NCBI GenBank assembly: GCA_002633025.1
Contig: NMRB01000199.1
Span: forward strand, 4,727 to 68,726
DNA: 64,000 bases
Direction: 5' to 3'
Source of the DNA: Notospermus geniculatus
Taxonomy: Eukaryota; Nemertea; Pilidiophora; Heteronemertea; Lineidae
Part shown: positions 21,447 to 31,949 of the stretch, piece after piece
Position numbering within the stretch: the stretch's first letter is position 1
How the letters are laid out: each line of letters begins with the position of its first letter
The notes under the pieces: model-generated
Database searches by the model: none
What the model was told of the DNA's origin: nothing
Seen by the model: the letters and a program-made list of their open reading frames with translations, nothing else
Translations under genes and position numbers: made by a program

Positions 21447-22860
21447 TGGACATAATTACTGTAGATTTCAGGGTACAGCATCTCTATCTGTTTATTAAAT
21501 TCTTAAATTGTATTGTCTGGTGGTCTGCCCTGACCCATAGAGTTAACAGTTTTGACCTGGCCTTGTGTTTTAAGAGGCTATAAAACGTTTGGAATCTTCA
21601 TGAACGATATGCACATGTATAGGGGTACGAGTATTTAGAAAATACATGTAGTTGGTCCAGCACAAATTATTTCAGGGTCTTAGGTTTGTAGAAGTTGGGG
21701 GTCTTAGTAGAGACCGTTTTCAAAGGCTTGCCTTCTGACTGCTGTTCAAACTGCAGACAGAAACATGTCCAACAAAATGAGTGATGGACATAATTACTGT
21801 AGATTTCAGGGTACTGCATCTGTCTGCTTAGCAAATTCTTAAGTTGTATTGTCTGGGGGTCTGCCCTGACCCATAGAGTTAACAGGTTTGACCAGGCCTT
21901 GTGTTTTAAGAGGCTATAAAACGTTTGGAATCTTCATGAATGATATGCACATGTATAGGGGTACGAGTATTTAGAAAATACATGTAGTTGGTCCAGCACA
22001 AATTATTTCAGGGTCTTAGGTTTGTAGAAGTTGGGGATCTTAGTTTTGTATTGGGTCTTAAAGATAATGTATCACGGATATTTTCGCGGGCCACGAAATT
22101 CATTGTTTATTTACATTTTGTTTGTTTATGTCCAGGCTTTCTTTGTCTTATGAATAAATTGTTGGTGGCATGCCCCTCTAGAAATTCTGTTGATTCCAAA
22201 AGTATTCATTTTGGTGGGTTGGCATGTCCCAAAAGTCCAAAATAACATAATGTAAACATTCATATGTTTACAAACATTGAATGTAAACAATGAAGTCATG
22301 ATGTATTATCTTTAAGTCTGTGTTTGTAGACACCCCATCAACAGTACACATCTTTAATCTTCACCAGTAACTTCATTATCTAAATCTTCCTCCATTAACA
22401 ATAGTGACATTGCGAAAAATCGAAAAGGCATGATGGCATCTATGGTTGATTATTGCAAAACGGAATCCTGTCTGAGAAAGGAACTAGTTGAACACTTTGG
22501 ATATCATGAGACCGTTTTCAAAGGCTTGCCTTCTGACTGCTGTTCAAACTGCAGACAGAAACATGTCCAACAAAATGAGTGATGGACATAATTACTGTAG
22601 ATTTCAGGGTACTGCATCTGTCTGCTTAACAAATTCTTAAGTTGTATTGTCTGGGGGTCTGCCCTGACCCATAGAGTTAACAGGTTTGACCAGGCCTTGT
22701 GTTTTAAGAGGCTATAAAACGTTTGGAATCTTCATGAACGATATGCACATGTATAGGGGTACGAGTATTTAGAAAATACACGTAGTTGGTCCAGCACAAA
22801 TTATTTCAGGGTCTTAGGTTTGCAGAAGTTGGGGGTCTTAGTTTTGTATTGGGTCTTAAG
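21374..22860 (+). repeat. Tandem copies of the RecQ 3' end and UTR
   Basis: The end of the helicase gene plus about 270 bases of 3' UTR occurs three times: 21374-21711, 21714-22055 and 22492-22860 (the third copy also has upstream coding from 22392). The last two copies are followed by TCTGTGTTTGTAGACACC and the 3' end of the DUF6589 gene (22316-22391 and 22863 onward). The junction of the two genes was therefore part of the duplicated unit. Copies differ by only a few substitutions. Confidence 0.9.
22062..22311 (+). mobile_element. TTAA-targeted MITE, copy B, with empty site
   Basis: The 250-bp element begins AGATAATGTATCACGG and ends with the inverse of AGATAATACATCATG. TTAA duplicates lie at 22058-22061 and 22312-22315. 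The tandem paralogue of the flanking DNA at 22855-22865 reads GGGTCTTAAGTCTG without the element and shows the empty target with one TTAA. This is direct proof of insertion. Related copies are at 12547-13531 and 26165-26330. Confidence 0.95.
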
Positions 22861-22897
22861 TCTGTGTTTGTAGACACCCCATCAACAGTACACATCT

Positions 22898-23821
22898 TTA
22901 ATCTTCACCAGTAACTTCATTATCTAAATCTTCCTCCATTTCATGCAGAGGAGGCATGTACATCATCAACCTATTGACTGTAGCCATGACAGCTGTCCTG
23001 AACCTTTCAACATCGAAGTTGAAGGGGGACTTGGAGAAGCCACAATAATGTTCAAGAGATCTTCCTGGCACTTTATCAAACACTTTCAGTTGTAGCAGCT
23101 TCTTAACAATAGCAGCAACATCATCACTGAATGATCTTTTCTTGTGCCGTCCACCTTTCTTTTTCACTTTCAACACATCACAGTAGTTGTCAGTAACAGC
23201 TTGAATTCCAGCAGCTGCTGCTGTTACATTCACAATGGATTGTTCCGTCTTGTTGGCACCAAGCCCACGGATGAGGTCCTTCAACACCTTCACTTGGTTT
23301 TCCTTATGCAAGTCAGCTGCTTTGTTATTGCCTATTCCTCCCTTCACATTTACAAAGGCACCTGCTCGGACTTGCATTGCAGCCCTTGCAGTCAACAGGA
23401 CCTCTGTCTTCAAAATAAAGTCAATGCACTCTGTTAAGTATTTCGACAGGTTTGAGTGACTGAAGAAAAATGGGATCATATTCTTGAGGTTAATATTACA
23501 ACGAACAATGTCCCCCTCCTTTACAGTGTCCTTGAAGCTGATGATCAAGAAATACCACTGAAGCAGTTGCCGTGCATAGCTGTTCATGTCATCATTCTCT
23601 TCTTTCATTTTTTTCACCGAAATTCTTACTGGCCCTCTCCCTGCCACATTGAACTGTATTGGCACCTCTTTTTCTGATGCAACTAACTCCTCCTTGACAG
23701 AGAGTTTGTACGTGGTGTCGCCCAATTTCAGAAGTAAACTGATGTTTCCTTCAATCACATTGCAGTCAACTTCGTGAACTTGAGATCCAATTGTTACTCT
23801 CAGTTTTTGTTCACTCACCTT
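22898..23821 (-). CDS. DUF6589-domain protein, terminal exon
   Basis: An open frame of about 308 codons ends at 22898. The minus strand reads CCTTTGCAG just before 23821, a good acceptor, so this is a 3' exon. The region around codons 105-220 follows the pattern I associate with the DUF6589 family: F+D.V.EGD, a central FVNVKGGIGNN motif, then DLH.E and a KDLI..LGAN.T block. The function of the family is unknown to me. An N-terminal strand-rich part and a basic segment (KKKGGRHKKR) flank it. The tail is acidic. It converges with the RecQ-like gene. Probable upstream exons lie at 27341-27562 and 28055-28121. Confidence 0.8.
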   Translation of the reverse strand, partial: KVSEQKLRVTIGSQVHEVDCNVIEGNISLLLKLGDTTYKLSVKEELVASEKEVPIQFNVAGRGPVRISVKKMKEENDDMNSYARQLLQWYFLIISFKDTVKEGDIVRCNINLKNMIPFFFSHSNLSKYLTECIDFILKTEVLLTARAAMQVRAGAFVNVKGGIGNNKAADLHKENQVKVLKDLIRGLGANKTEQSIVNVTAAAAGIQAVTDNYCDVLKVKKKGGRHKKRSFSDDVAAIVKKLLQLKVFDKVPGRSLEHYCGFSKSPFNFDVERFRTAVMATVNRLMMYMPPLHEMEEDLDNEVTGED

Positions 23822-24211
23822 CTGCAAAGGAAAAGTGCAAAAGAGCAAAGTGCAAATTCACTGGGTTGATGTCTGAGGAGTTAAATACATTTAAAAACTT
23901 CACCAATAAATGGACCTTTATAGAATTAGTCATGGAAGCAAAAATGTGCAATTGGTATTGGAGTTCACCACGTCATAATGCCCAAATTGAGATAAGGGTA
24001 TTTTTTGCTTCTGTTGGACACAAGGTTCATGAAAATGGACGGTAACAATTTTTCTGACCACCCTAAGGGGGTCAATTAACCCCTTTTTGACATTGACCCC
24101 CCTTATTCAGGAATCGTCATATCTCTGGAACGGCAGCACATATTGAGATGATCTAAAGATGTAAATCCATGTTTTTTAGAATGCCCGATTGATTAAGATA
24201 TGATTCAAGGT

Positions 24212-25627
24212 ACCAAAATCATGTATTAAAACACTGAGGGGAGACGCACTTGATGATAAGTTTGACTCAAATTTAACAATTACGGAGGAAGATCGAATAC
24301 TATAGACATGGCCCAGAATTAACGGGACACCCGGTCCAGTTTTCGACCATCTCCTAAAGATGTAAGCAGAAATTAGATTTAGCGTGCCAATAATTTTATT
24401 CTTTTTGGCCATTGGAAAGAGGATTACTTCTGGATATTGGCAATCCAAAAATTTTGGGACCCAAATGATCGAAGATTTAGAAAAGAGTGATTTTATTGAG
24501 GCAATCATCAGAAAAATGGTCAAAATTCGTGTGTGCGGCGGGCGTGACGTTACGTCATTGACGTCACGACGCAACAGAAATCCACAGCTTTCCCAAGGCA
24601 AAACATGTGTTGTGCAAACATAAGAACCAAAATTTCAACTTCAATCGATCTGTACACACGTATTGAGGAGATACACGCCGTATTGTTTACATGAGGATGA
24701 TCTAGAGATCTCGTACTCCGTTTTGATGGGTAGTGGGTTCACTTTCATAGCGTAGTTTTTATGCACTGGCCGTCTGAAAATAGGTGTCATGTCAATCTAT
24801 GTAAACATAGGCCCGTTAATTCTGGGCCATGTCTATAGTTAAAGGTAAACCTATTAAGAAAGCTAGAAATCAAGCTATAACATCGATCCTTCAACGGAAT
24901 TACTCAAAACCGAAATGCACCGACTACTGGAAAAGAAAATTTGACAAAACAATAGAGTGGGAAAAAATATGGATAAACCTTAAAGATACAAAATGTAAAA
25001 ACAAGCTAAAGGATTTCCAATTGAAAAGTTTACATAACACAATAAATACCAACGCTAGACTAAAACTAATGAGAAAAGGCAACGGAATATGTAAACTATG
25101 CAACACTGAGATTGAAGATCAAATACACCTCTTTTTCAAATGCGTAACCCTTCAACCACTAGTGGAAAAAATTCACGCCAAAATCAAAATTTTGAAATTA
25201 ACACCCCTATCAGAAGAAAATGTAGATTTGGGGTGCAACACAAATCAAACAAGGAAAGAAAACCGATAATTCTTATACCTCATTTTGATGTATAAATTGA
25301 TAGTTTGGAAAAACAGGAATAATAAAATATTTAATAACAAAACTGAAAGTGCAGAACAGTTGTTTAATAAAATAGAAATGTATCAACACGGTGAAGAGAA
25401 TGTATACATAAATTCTCTTGAAAAAGAAGGTAAAAGAATGTAAAAAATAGGAATGCATTGTAAAAGAATTGTAACAAAGAATGTAAAAAAGAAATGTAAA
25501 AGGAATGTAATAAAAGGAATGCATTGTAAAAAGAATGTAAAAAGAAATGTAAAAAATGTAATGTAATGTACAGTTTGTATAAATTAATGTATAGTTTCTA
25601 AATAAAGATACAATTTAAAGAAAAAAA
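24212..25627 (+). mobile_element. 5'-truncated LINE, L1/Tx1-like 3' end
   Basis: A near-perfect 12-bp target duplicate (24200-24211 and 25628-25639, one mismatch) flanks it. It ends in an A-rich tail after an AATAAA-containing 3' region with repeated GAATGTAAAA units. The frame contains the C-terminal zinc-knuckle ICKLCNTE...H....C (about 25090-25140) found at the end of LINE ORF2 proteins. A frame change near 25240-25290 precedes the last coding stretch (KNRNNKIFNN). The other arm of the inverted repeat shows the empty site. A MITE lies in its coding region. Confidence 0.85.
24303..24835. mobile_element. TA-flanked MITE inside the LINE
   Basis: Termini TAGACATGGCCCAGAATTAA and its inverse flank 533 bp, with TA duplicates at 24301-24302 and 24836-24837. 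The LINE reading frame is continuous across the element when one TA and the insert are ignored, which confirms the boundaries. No transposase. Confidence 0.88.
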
Positions 25628-26164
25628 ATGAATCAAGGTCATCAGGGGTGATGGTCATGCTTAAAGGGCAAGGTCATATGACTGTGAAATAGAAATTGGC
25701 ATATACATGTATTTGCAATGGATGAGCAAATCACTGCTATATAATTGAGTAAATAGACATGGTAATGGATGCTGAGTTAATATTATAGATATGTTTTAAG
25801 GTTATTGGGGTCAAGGTCACACCCGTAGGTCAAGGTCAAACCCTGAAAATGGCGATTATAATGGCGCAGTGTGGATGTTCAATGATCGATATAGGAACTA
25901 ATTTTTTCCAGACTGGGCGTTCACATTGGTGAAATGACTGGTAATCTACATGAATGAGGGAGTCAAGGTCAGTCAATTAGGTAAAGGTCATATCCTAAAA
26001 TGACATTTTTTCTTTTTTTCAGGGGTTTTGATAGAAGATACTAGCACCTGCAATGCCACCTTACTTTTTGATGAACTGATAATGTTTTCAGGATGTTCTG
26101 TCCTCCAAAACATTTATTTTCCCAATAGTATTGGTCACCAATTCATTGGTCAAGGTCATGTTTG

Positions 26165-26330
26165 TTTGTTTGTAAACAAGGATGTTTATATTATGTTATT
26201 TTGGACTTTTGGGACATGCCATCCAACAAACTTGAATACTTTTGGCATCCAAAATATTTCTAGAGGGGTATGCGCCAACAAATTACTCATAAGACGAAGA
26301 AAGACTGGATACAAACAAACAAAAGGTACA
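26165..26330 (-). mobile_element. Fragment of TTAA MITE, copy C
   Basis: The block from TTATATTATGTTATTTTGGA to the AAACAAACAAAAG motif matches the middle of the MITE copies at 12547 and 22062, with more substitutions. Both outer ends are missing or unrecognisable. Confidence 0.75.
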
Positions 26331-26439
26331 TGAACGATTTTCGTGTAAGTGTTACCGGTATTTTGCTTATCTATTCAGGATAGGCTTCAACAATGTGAAT
26401 TGTACAGATCGGCAAACTGATCTGCGTCGTTCATCAAGA

Positions 26440-27585
26440 ATGGCTGAGAACATTTCACTGATGTGTGTTATTTGCAGGGAAGAAAAGTAACCTTGTAGAC
26501 AATCCTGGTTTTGATATGGTACTGCCATGCACTGAAGGAATATGCTTCAAAACGTGTTAAACTATAGGTTAACTACATGTTAAACCTTTGGCGGAACAAA
26601 TGCATTGTTTATTTCCGGCTGATTTGAATCCCTTCGGGTATCATTCAAACTGTCATAAGAAGTAGACGAACAATAGACTCAAAGGACAGTGAAACAGTCA
26701 CATTCTCCAAATAACATGGATGTGGAACGTAAAGCTAGTTCAATGAGATGATTACTGCCATCCTCAGCACACTGGCATTTTTCCCTACACTACCGTGATA
26801 AGGCCACCAAGGAAAAAATATGTGTATTTTTCCCCGTGGCCTTATTAGGGTAAGGAAAACCTCCGCATGGTTAAAACTGACAACAGAGGACAAAGATTGC
26901 TGGTCATCAAACAGAGAACAAATTACAACCGTTTCAGACTTATATCCAATTATATAAACCAGGTGATGTGTCGGCACAAGGAAAGTGATATCATTCCAGC
27001 TGTGTAAAAAACGCGACGCGATCCCTTGAGACTAAAATGGATCTCAGTACCAGACAGGTCCTCTTTGGTCTCATCCTCATTCTCTTGTGAAAGTTATCAT
27101 ATAGAGATTTTTGTTTAATGATCATGTAGAGATTTTTGTTTGTTTGATGACCAGCCACGTTTTCCCCCCAAGGTATTCACCATGTAAGGTCTTCATTAGC
27201 CTTATAGGGACACCCGGGGAAAAGACACATTTTGTTCTTCGGTTTAATCCAGAAAATAATGCGCTGAGGATGGCTGTAATCATCTGAACCAGCAGATAGC
27301 TGTTCATCTAAGTTACGTTCCACCATTTGGAGAACGTGAGTCAGTTGTTTGTTAACAACTTATTACAGCTGTGTGAATGATACTTGAAGGGGTTCAAATC
27401 TGCTTCACATAAACTAGCCATGTATTCAGCCAAAGGTTTGAAGTCTATTGAACCAAGTTTAACATGTTTTGAAGGGTACTTCTTGATAGGCAATATCATA
27501 TCAATACCAGGATTTGCTGCAAGGTGACCTGCAGAATTTTCTTCCCTGAAATTTGTACACACGTCAGTGAAGTGTTCTCAGACAC
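26440..27585. repeat. Inner inverted-repeat arms
   Basis: 26440-26960 and 27060-27585 are diverged inverted copies. Landmarks are the GGGAAGAAAA block, an AAACCTTTGGC block, GATTTGAA(T/C)CCCTTC..GTATCATTCA and CAGCCATCCTCAGC. They extend the inverted repeat of the outer arms toward a centre near 27.0 kb, which rules out a simple short hairpin. Confidence 0.75.
27341..27562 (-). CDS. Possible exon, unrecognised
   Basis: The 73-codon frame (…DFKPLAEYMASLCEADLNPF…) is open here but broken in the inverted copy at 26440-26700. It lies upstream of the DUF6589 exon on the same strand and may be one of its 5' exons. A cysteine-containing stretch CLFPGC follows downstream on the same strand near 27220. 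No domain is recognised. Confidence 0.4.
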   Translation of the reverse strand: MCTNFREENSAGHLAANPGIDMILPIKKYPSKHVKLGSIDFKPLAEYMASLCEADLNPFKYHSHSCNKLLTNN

Positions 27586-27639
27586 TGATGAAGCATATAC
27601 TGAAAAGAGAAGCATGTTGACGATATAGCTCAATAAAGT

Positions 27640-27835
27640 TTTGGTAGCGAGGTACATTTATAAAACCAAAGAAACGAGCAAATCCAAAATGTGATATTCA
27701 TATCTATATATTACACTATATACACGGTACAAACGTTTTCGGCAGCATCCTGCTTCATCAGTTTACAGGAAACCTTCCAACACTAATGTACTCTTGAATT
27801 TCACTGCGTTGTGCCCACAAAACTGGAAACTTGGA
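27640..27835 (-). other. Penelope-terminal-like motif
   Basis: On the minus strand, GATGAAGCAGGATGCTGCCG followed by AAAACGTTTG resembles the sequence found at the ends of many Penelope-like elements and after their endonuclease gene. No coding part of such an element is attached, and the assembly gap follows at once. Confidence 0.35.
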
Positions 27836-27844
27836 CTGATCACA

Positions 27845-28054
27845 NNNNNNNNNNNNNNNNNNNNNNNNNNNNNNNNNNNNNNNNNNNNNNNNNNNNNNNN
27901 NNNNNNNNNNNNNNNNNNNNNNNNNNNNNNNNNNNNNNNNNNNNNNNNNNNNNNNNNNNNNNNNNNNNNNNNNNNNNNNNNNNNNNNNNNNNNNNNNNNN
28001 NNNNNNNNNNNNNNNNNNNNNNNNNNNNNNNNNNNNNNNNNNNNNNNNNNNNNN
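27845..28054. other. Assembly gap
   Basis: This is a run of 210 unknown bases. It interrupts the right arm of the inverted repeat directly beside a coding-like block. Confidence 1.
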
Positions 28055-28121
28055 AACATTCTCAGTTCATCAACAACAAGTAAGGTGGCATTGCAGGTAC
28101 TAGTATCTTCTATCAAAACCC
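28055..28121 (-). CDS. Exon fragment beside the gap
   Basis: TTTTTTTCAG on the minus strand precedes 28121, and the following frame (GVLIEDTSTCNATLLVVDEL) is open into the gap. The inverted copy at 26020-26085 has lost a codon and changed residues but keeps the acceptor, which supports selection on at least an ancestral exon. It could belong to the DUF6589 gene. Confidence 0.45.
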
Positions 28122-28745
28122 CTGAAAAAAAGAAAAATGTCATTTTAGGAAATGACCTTGACCTAAGTGACTGACCTTGACCCCTCATTCATGTACATTA
28201 CCAGTCATTTCACCGATGTGAACGCCTAGTCTGGAAAAAAATAGTTCCTAAATATCGATCATTAACATCCGCACCACACCATTATAATCACCATTTTCAG
28301 AGTTTGACCTTGACCTACAAGTGTGACCTTGACCCCAATAACCTTAAACAATATCTATATTAACTCAGCATCCATTACAATGTCTATTTACTCAATTATA
28401 TAGCAGAGATTTGCTCATTCATTGCAAATATATGCCAATTTCTATTTCACAGTCATATGACCTTGACCTTTAAGCATGACCTTCACCCCTGGTGACCTTG
28501 AAACATATCTTAATCAATCGGGCATCCTAAAAAACATGGGTTTACATCTTTAGATCATCTCAATACATGCTGCCGTTCCAGAGATATGACGATTCCTGAA
28601 TAAGGGGGGTTAAGGGCGAAAAGGGGTTAATTGACCCCCTTAGGGTGGTCAGAAAAATTGTTACCGTCCATTTTCATGAACCTTGTGTCCAAGCAAAGCA
28701 AAAAATACCCTTATCTCAATTTGGGCATTAAATTCCTACGGGATG
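28055..28745 (-). repeat. Right arm of large inverted repeat
   Basis: This is the inverse counterpart of 23940-26115 without the LINE. It shows the uninterrupted LINE target near 28490-28510 and includes AGGTCA-type spacers. It ends near 28745, after which the two flanks differ. Confidence 0.85.
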
Positions 28746-29143
28746 ACATGGTGAACCCCACTAAAATTAGTGATTCTCTGCAGCTTTCATGAGGCAACTG
28801 GATTTATATACCCTTCAAAATGTCCAAAACGTGGGGGCAGACTAACAGGTGCATGACAACATTGCTCATTTTTGCAAACGGCGTTGAATCTTGTTGACTT
28901 TCCAATCGCGTAAAATATGAATACACAGTGTACATTTTGTACATATATCATAGCCAATCAGAAAGTGTGTTACTCCGGCGTCGGCGTGATGACGGCTCAT
29001 GATTGGATAACTCGTCAAACAGCGCCATCTGTTGACTATAAGTCAGTTTTGGCCCCAATCATGCCAGTGTTTAGTGGGTCTATACCTACGGCCAACTAAA
29101 CACTGGGGACGAGTGTAACCGTTTCATTGCAATAACACGGCCC
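28746..29143. other. No gene seen
   Basis: I see only AT-rich non-coding sequence here and a GGCC-containing inverted motif (CCAGTGTTTAGT / ACTAAACACTGG, 29068-29106) that could form a small hairpin. Confidence 0.5.
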
Positions 29144-29147
29144 TTAA

Positions 29148-29398
29148 AGGAGCTCGACGTCCAAGTTGTAAACAAACTGGTTTGTTTACAAACACTGGCC
29201 AGCAAACTAGTTTTATTCCTTCGTTAAGGTGGCAGCACCAGTAGCGCCCCGTGATCGTTAGACTGGTGCCCGGTCCAATGCAACTCACTCACGATATTCA
29301 CGTCAGTACAAATCACCGACAATAGGTGGCAGCACCGCAGGCGTCGCGTGGATAGAGAACCAGTGAGTGAGTGTTTACAACTTGGACGTCCAGCTCCT
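29148..29398. mobile_element. TTAA-targeted MITE, second family
   Basis: The inverted ends AGGAGCTCGACGTCCAAGTT and the inverse of AGGAGCTGGACGTCCAAGTT continue into GTAAAC. TTAA duplicates at 29144-29147 and 29399-29402 define 251 bp. No coding capacity. Confidence 0.92.
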
Positions 29399-29402
29399 TT
29401 AA

Positions 29403-30294
29403 AAGCCGTTATGCTATTCACAATGCGCTAGAGCAAAAATTATTGTATTTTGCTTATACACCTCGCAACAGCATTGGCGTAAGTCGTGTATGTTTGTTGA
29501 AGTGTCTATTTTTCATGCATTACATACATGTGCGTGTACAGATGGATGAGATTTGATGGTAAAAGGGGAATAATAAGCCAACTATTGGCGCTAGTTCCAC
29601 TTTATAGGGTGGTCCAAATTACTGCACACGCATTCTTCCACTACCCAGAGCCCAAAACCACTGGACCGAATCAGCATATCGGGAACATCTCACCAGGTTT
29701 GGTGTGCTGCCCTCTATCGTAGCTAGGATGCCCATTGTTTGCAGGGACGAATACAAAGGCTTAAAGTAGACATTAGAGTTAAGTAGGCTTGTACAATACG
29801 AGTCATATAGTTTTTGTGTGTGAGACATGACAAGACAAAACGTCGATCGATTTGGCGATCAATATTCCTACCTCGTCACTTTCAATTCACACAAATAAAC
29901 AGAGTATTGGCTGATTATGTCATTACTTCGTGTGCAATAGTCGGTTCTCAAAACGACACTCTTCTTGCATTTTCACCAAGTGTGGTCACAAACGCCATTA
30001 ACTAAATTATCAACACGCCAAAGTTAAGACTTGACCTACTCCTTATAATCTTGTTACCGTTTCCCTTTTCTGGTCGGTACAGAACGTACGCTCACAACCG
30101 ATTACTCGTTACACGCTAGATTTCAATTTCCTTCTTTACTTCGCGAGATTGCCGCTGTGACGTCACTGATGGTCGCCCACATTTTCGGGAATATGGCCGA
30201 AGGGCTTCGAAATAGCCACCCAATGTCAAACCCGAGGTCTGTCACGGTGTAGGCCAACATCCACATACACATCCGGATTTTTTCGGCTGTCGAA
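29403..30294. other. No gene seen; carries a 39-bp block repeated at 42.4 kb
   Basis: The stretch at about 29700-29738 (GGTGTGCTGCCCTCTATCGT and onward) is identical to 42375-42413. Otherwise I see no coding or repeat structure. Confidence 0.6.
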
Positions 30295-30561
30295 ATGAAA
30301 TTCACGATTTACCAAATCGTGGTGACAGGTTGGAGTTTACGGTCACCGTTGTTGGATGATGGAGAAGAAAAGTCGCGTATTTCTTGTGCTGCTGTCTGCC
30401 TCAAAGCAATAAATTGTACGACCTTTGTAACGATTTCAAGACGCGACAGTCTTGTCTGTCAGATGAGTGACCGGCGGGGGACATGCATGGAGAAGCATGA
30501 AGCTGTGAAGTATCCGCGAGCAAAGATGTTTCAGAAGAAGGTAATTCGCTTCAGAGCTTGA
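30295..30561 (+). CDS. Possible exon with PAN/apple-like cysteines
   Basis: An 88-codon frame starts at an ATG and contains CAAVCLKAINCTTFVT and a later CQM. This spacing (C-x3-C-x5-C-x2-F) resembles PAN/apple-type extracellular modules common in marine invertebrates. There is no supporting neighbour exon or signal peptide, so this is weak. Confidence 0.35.
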   Translation: MKFTIYQIVVTGWSLRSPLLDDGEEKSRISCAAVCLKAINCTTFVTISRRDSLVCQMSDRRGTCMEKHEAVKYPRAKMFQKKVIRFRA

Positions 30562-31061
30562 TCATACGCCGCATTTCAGGTGAATTTGACAGCTTTATAA
30601 TCGGCTGTGTTGGTGTGTGCAGAAGGCCCCTATTACATAGAGCTATAGGCCTACGCTATTCGGTAGCCTATACGATATAAAATCGGACATGCAAGATTTG
30701 AGCAAAAAGCGAACAGCGTTCCCTCAGAATAGTTTAGTCTTATGTAAACCACTCATTGATTAATAACCTTGCTCGATTCACACTATACGCGTGCCCTACG
30801 AAACGTGCCTAGAACAGCGAACAGCGTATAGCTCTATGTAATAGGTGCCGAACATGACCCAGAACAGAACGCACTGTTTTGGGTTGGTTTTGGCCGTTCG
30901 AGAATTTGGGGGATCGTACTAGGCTACCACGCGTGAGCAGTTTTATGCTGGTGTCTCGTAGTTCTAAATTTATCGATTTCCTTATGCTGAGTTCATATAG
31001 AGGTATACGGTATACGGATAAGCTGGCGAACAAAGGTTTTATCGTCCAAGTGAGGATCTAT
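30562..31061. other. No gene seen
   Basis: The phrase AGAGCTATA / TATAGCTCT occurs inverted at about 30639 and 30827, with AGCGAACAGCG shared by both sides (30708, 30815). A small inverted-repeat element may be present. No coding signal. Confidence 0.4.
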
Positions 31062-31172
31062 GGCCGTATTTTAGAACGTTCCTTAAGGTCGACCTTAAGT
31101 CTATTGTCAAACTATCGAGAACAATAGATTTAAGGGGGACCTTAATGTTAAGGAACGTTCTGAAATACGGCC
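31062..31172. mobile_element. Short perfect-ended hairpin MITE
   Basis: Arms of about 45 bp (GGCCGTATTTTAGAACGTTC and onward) meet around a short AACTATCGAG loop and end with the inverse at 31172. The whole unit is 111 bp and could fold on itself almost completely. Confidence 0.8.
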
Positions 31173-31949
31173 CCTAGTTTCCCTTCCACGTGGTGCTCTG
31201 GCAGTGATGGAGAGCGTCCCGAGAATTTTGTTGTCGAAATATCCTCTGTCAATGTCTCATTTCTATATTCACCTGATTAAAGCCTAGTGCACTGAATATT
31301 ATACTCAAAACTGTCTTGGTGTTTGTTTTGCTAATGCTAAGTTCCCATTGTCATGCGGTCTGGTAGGAACGTCACGATTGGCCATTCGTAGCTAATCGTG
31401 GAATATTTGTTCACTTCTCTGAAGTTTAACGTTTGTATACGAGGTGATGCGAGTCAATATGTTCTGGTACGATCTGGTGCGATATGGTGACGACTGGACA
31501 ATTTCAGGTGGAACCAATGGCGCCACGTTCGAAATTGTGGTCTTAATCGTGCCTAATCGCGGTGATCCCATCAGATCTTATCACATCTTGAGGGCAGTCC
31601 TGAGGCCAGTCGTGGCAAACCTGTTGATCATCGGTAGAAATTTGTTTAATCCTTCCAGAACTTTTCTACGATGAACACGATTGCCACGACTGACCTCATG
31701 GTCAGTCCCATACTATACAGGCAGAAAATTTCGCTGGTTTTTAAATCTACGCTGCCGAAGCACGAACGTTTACACCAATGCTCATGCGCCAAGGAAAAAT
31801 TATTCTGCATTCACCAACATTTTCTATCTCCATCGGTCCCAGCAAGTACGAAGAGTTCCGCGGGCTCAGTTTGAAGCCGGAGTGCGTCCTGGTCAAAATG
31901 AGTCGTGTTCACGTGCGCACATCTAATTCTGAAGACCACATACGGCTGA

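Larger units (their letters stand above)
23940..26115 (+). repeat. Left arm of large imperfect inverted repeat
   Basis: Apart from the inserted LINE (24212-25627), this sequence is the inverse of 28055-28745: shared landmarks are the CCCTTATCTCAATTTGGGC block, the CCCTAAGGGGGTCAATTAAC block, GACCTTGACC-rich spacers and the exon-like stretch at 26020-26085. Arms are roughly 80-90 percent alike by eye. It carries a plus-strand, decayed copy of an exon whose better copy lies in the right arm. Confidence 0.85.

Noticed and set aside
24176-24601. Minus-strand frame of 141 codons
   Set aside because: It crosses LINE and MITE boundaries and is antisense to the LINE coding region.
26028-26333. 101-codon plus-strand frame
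   Set aside because: It begins in a decayed exon copy but runs into a MITE fragment, so the joined frame is accidental.
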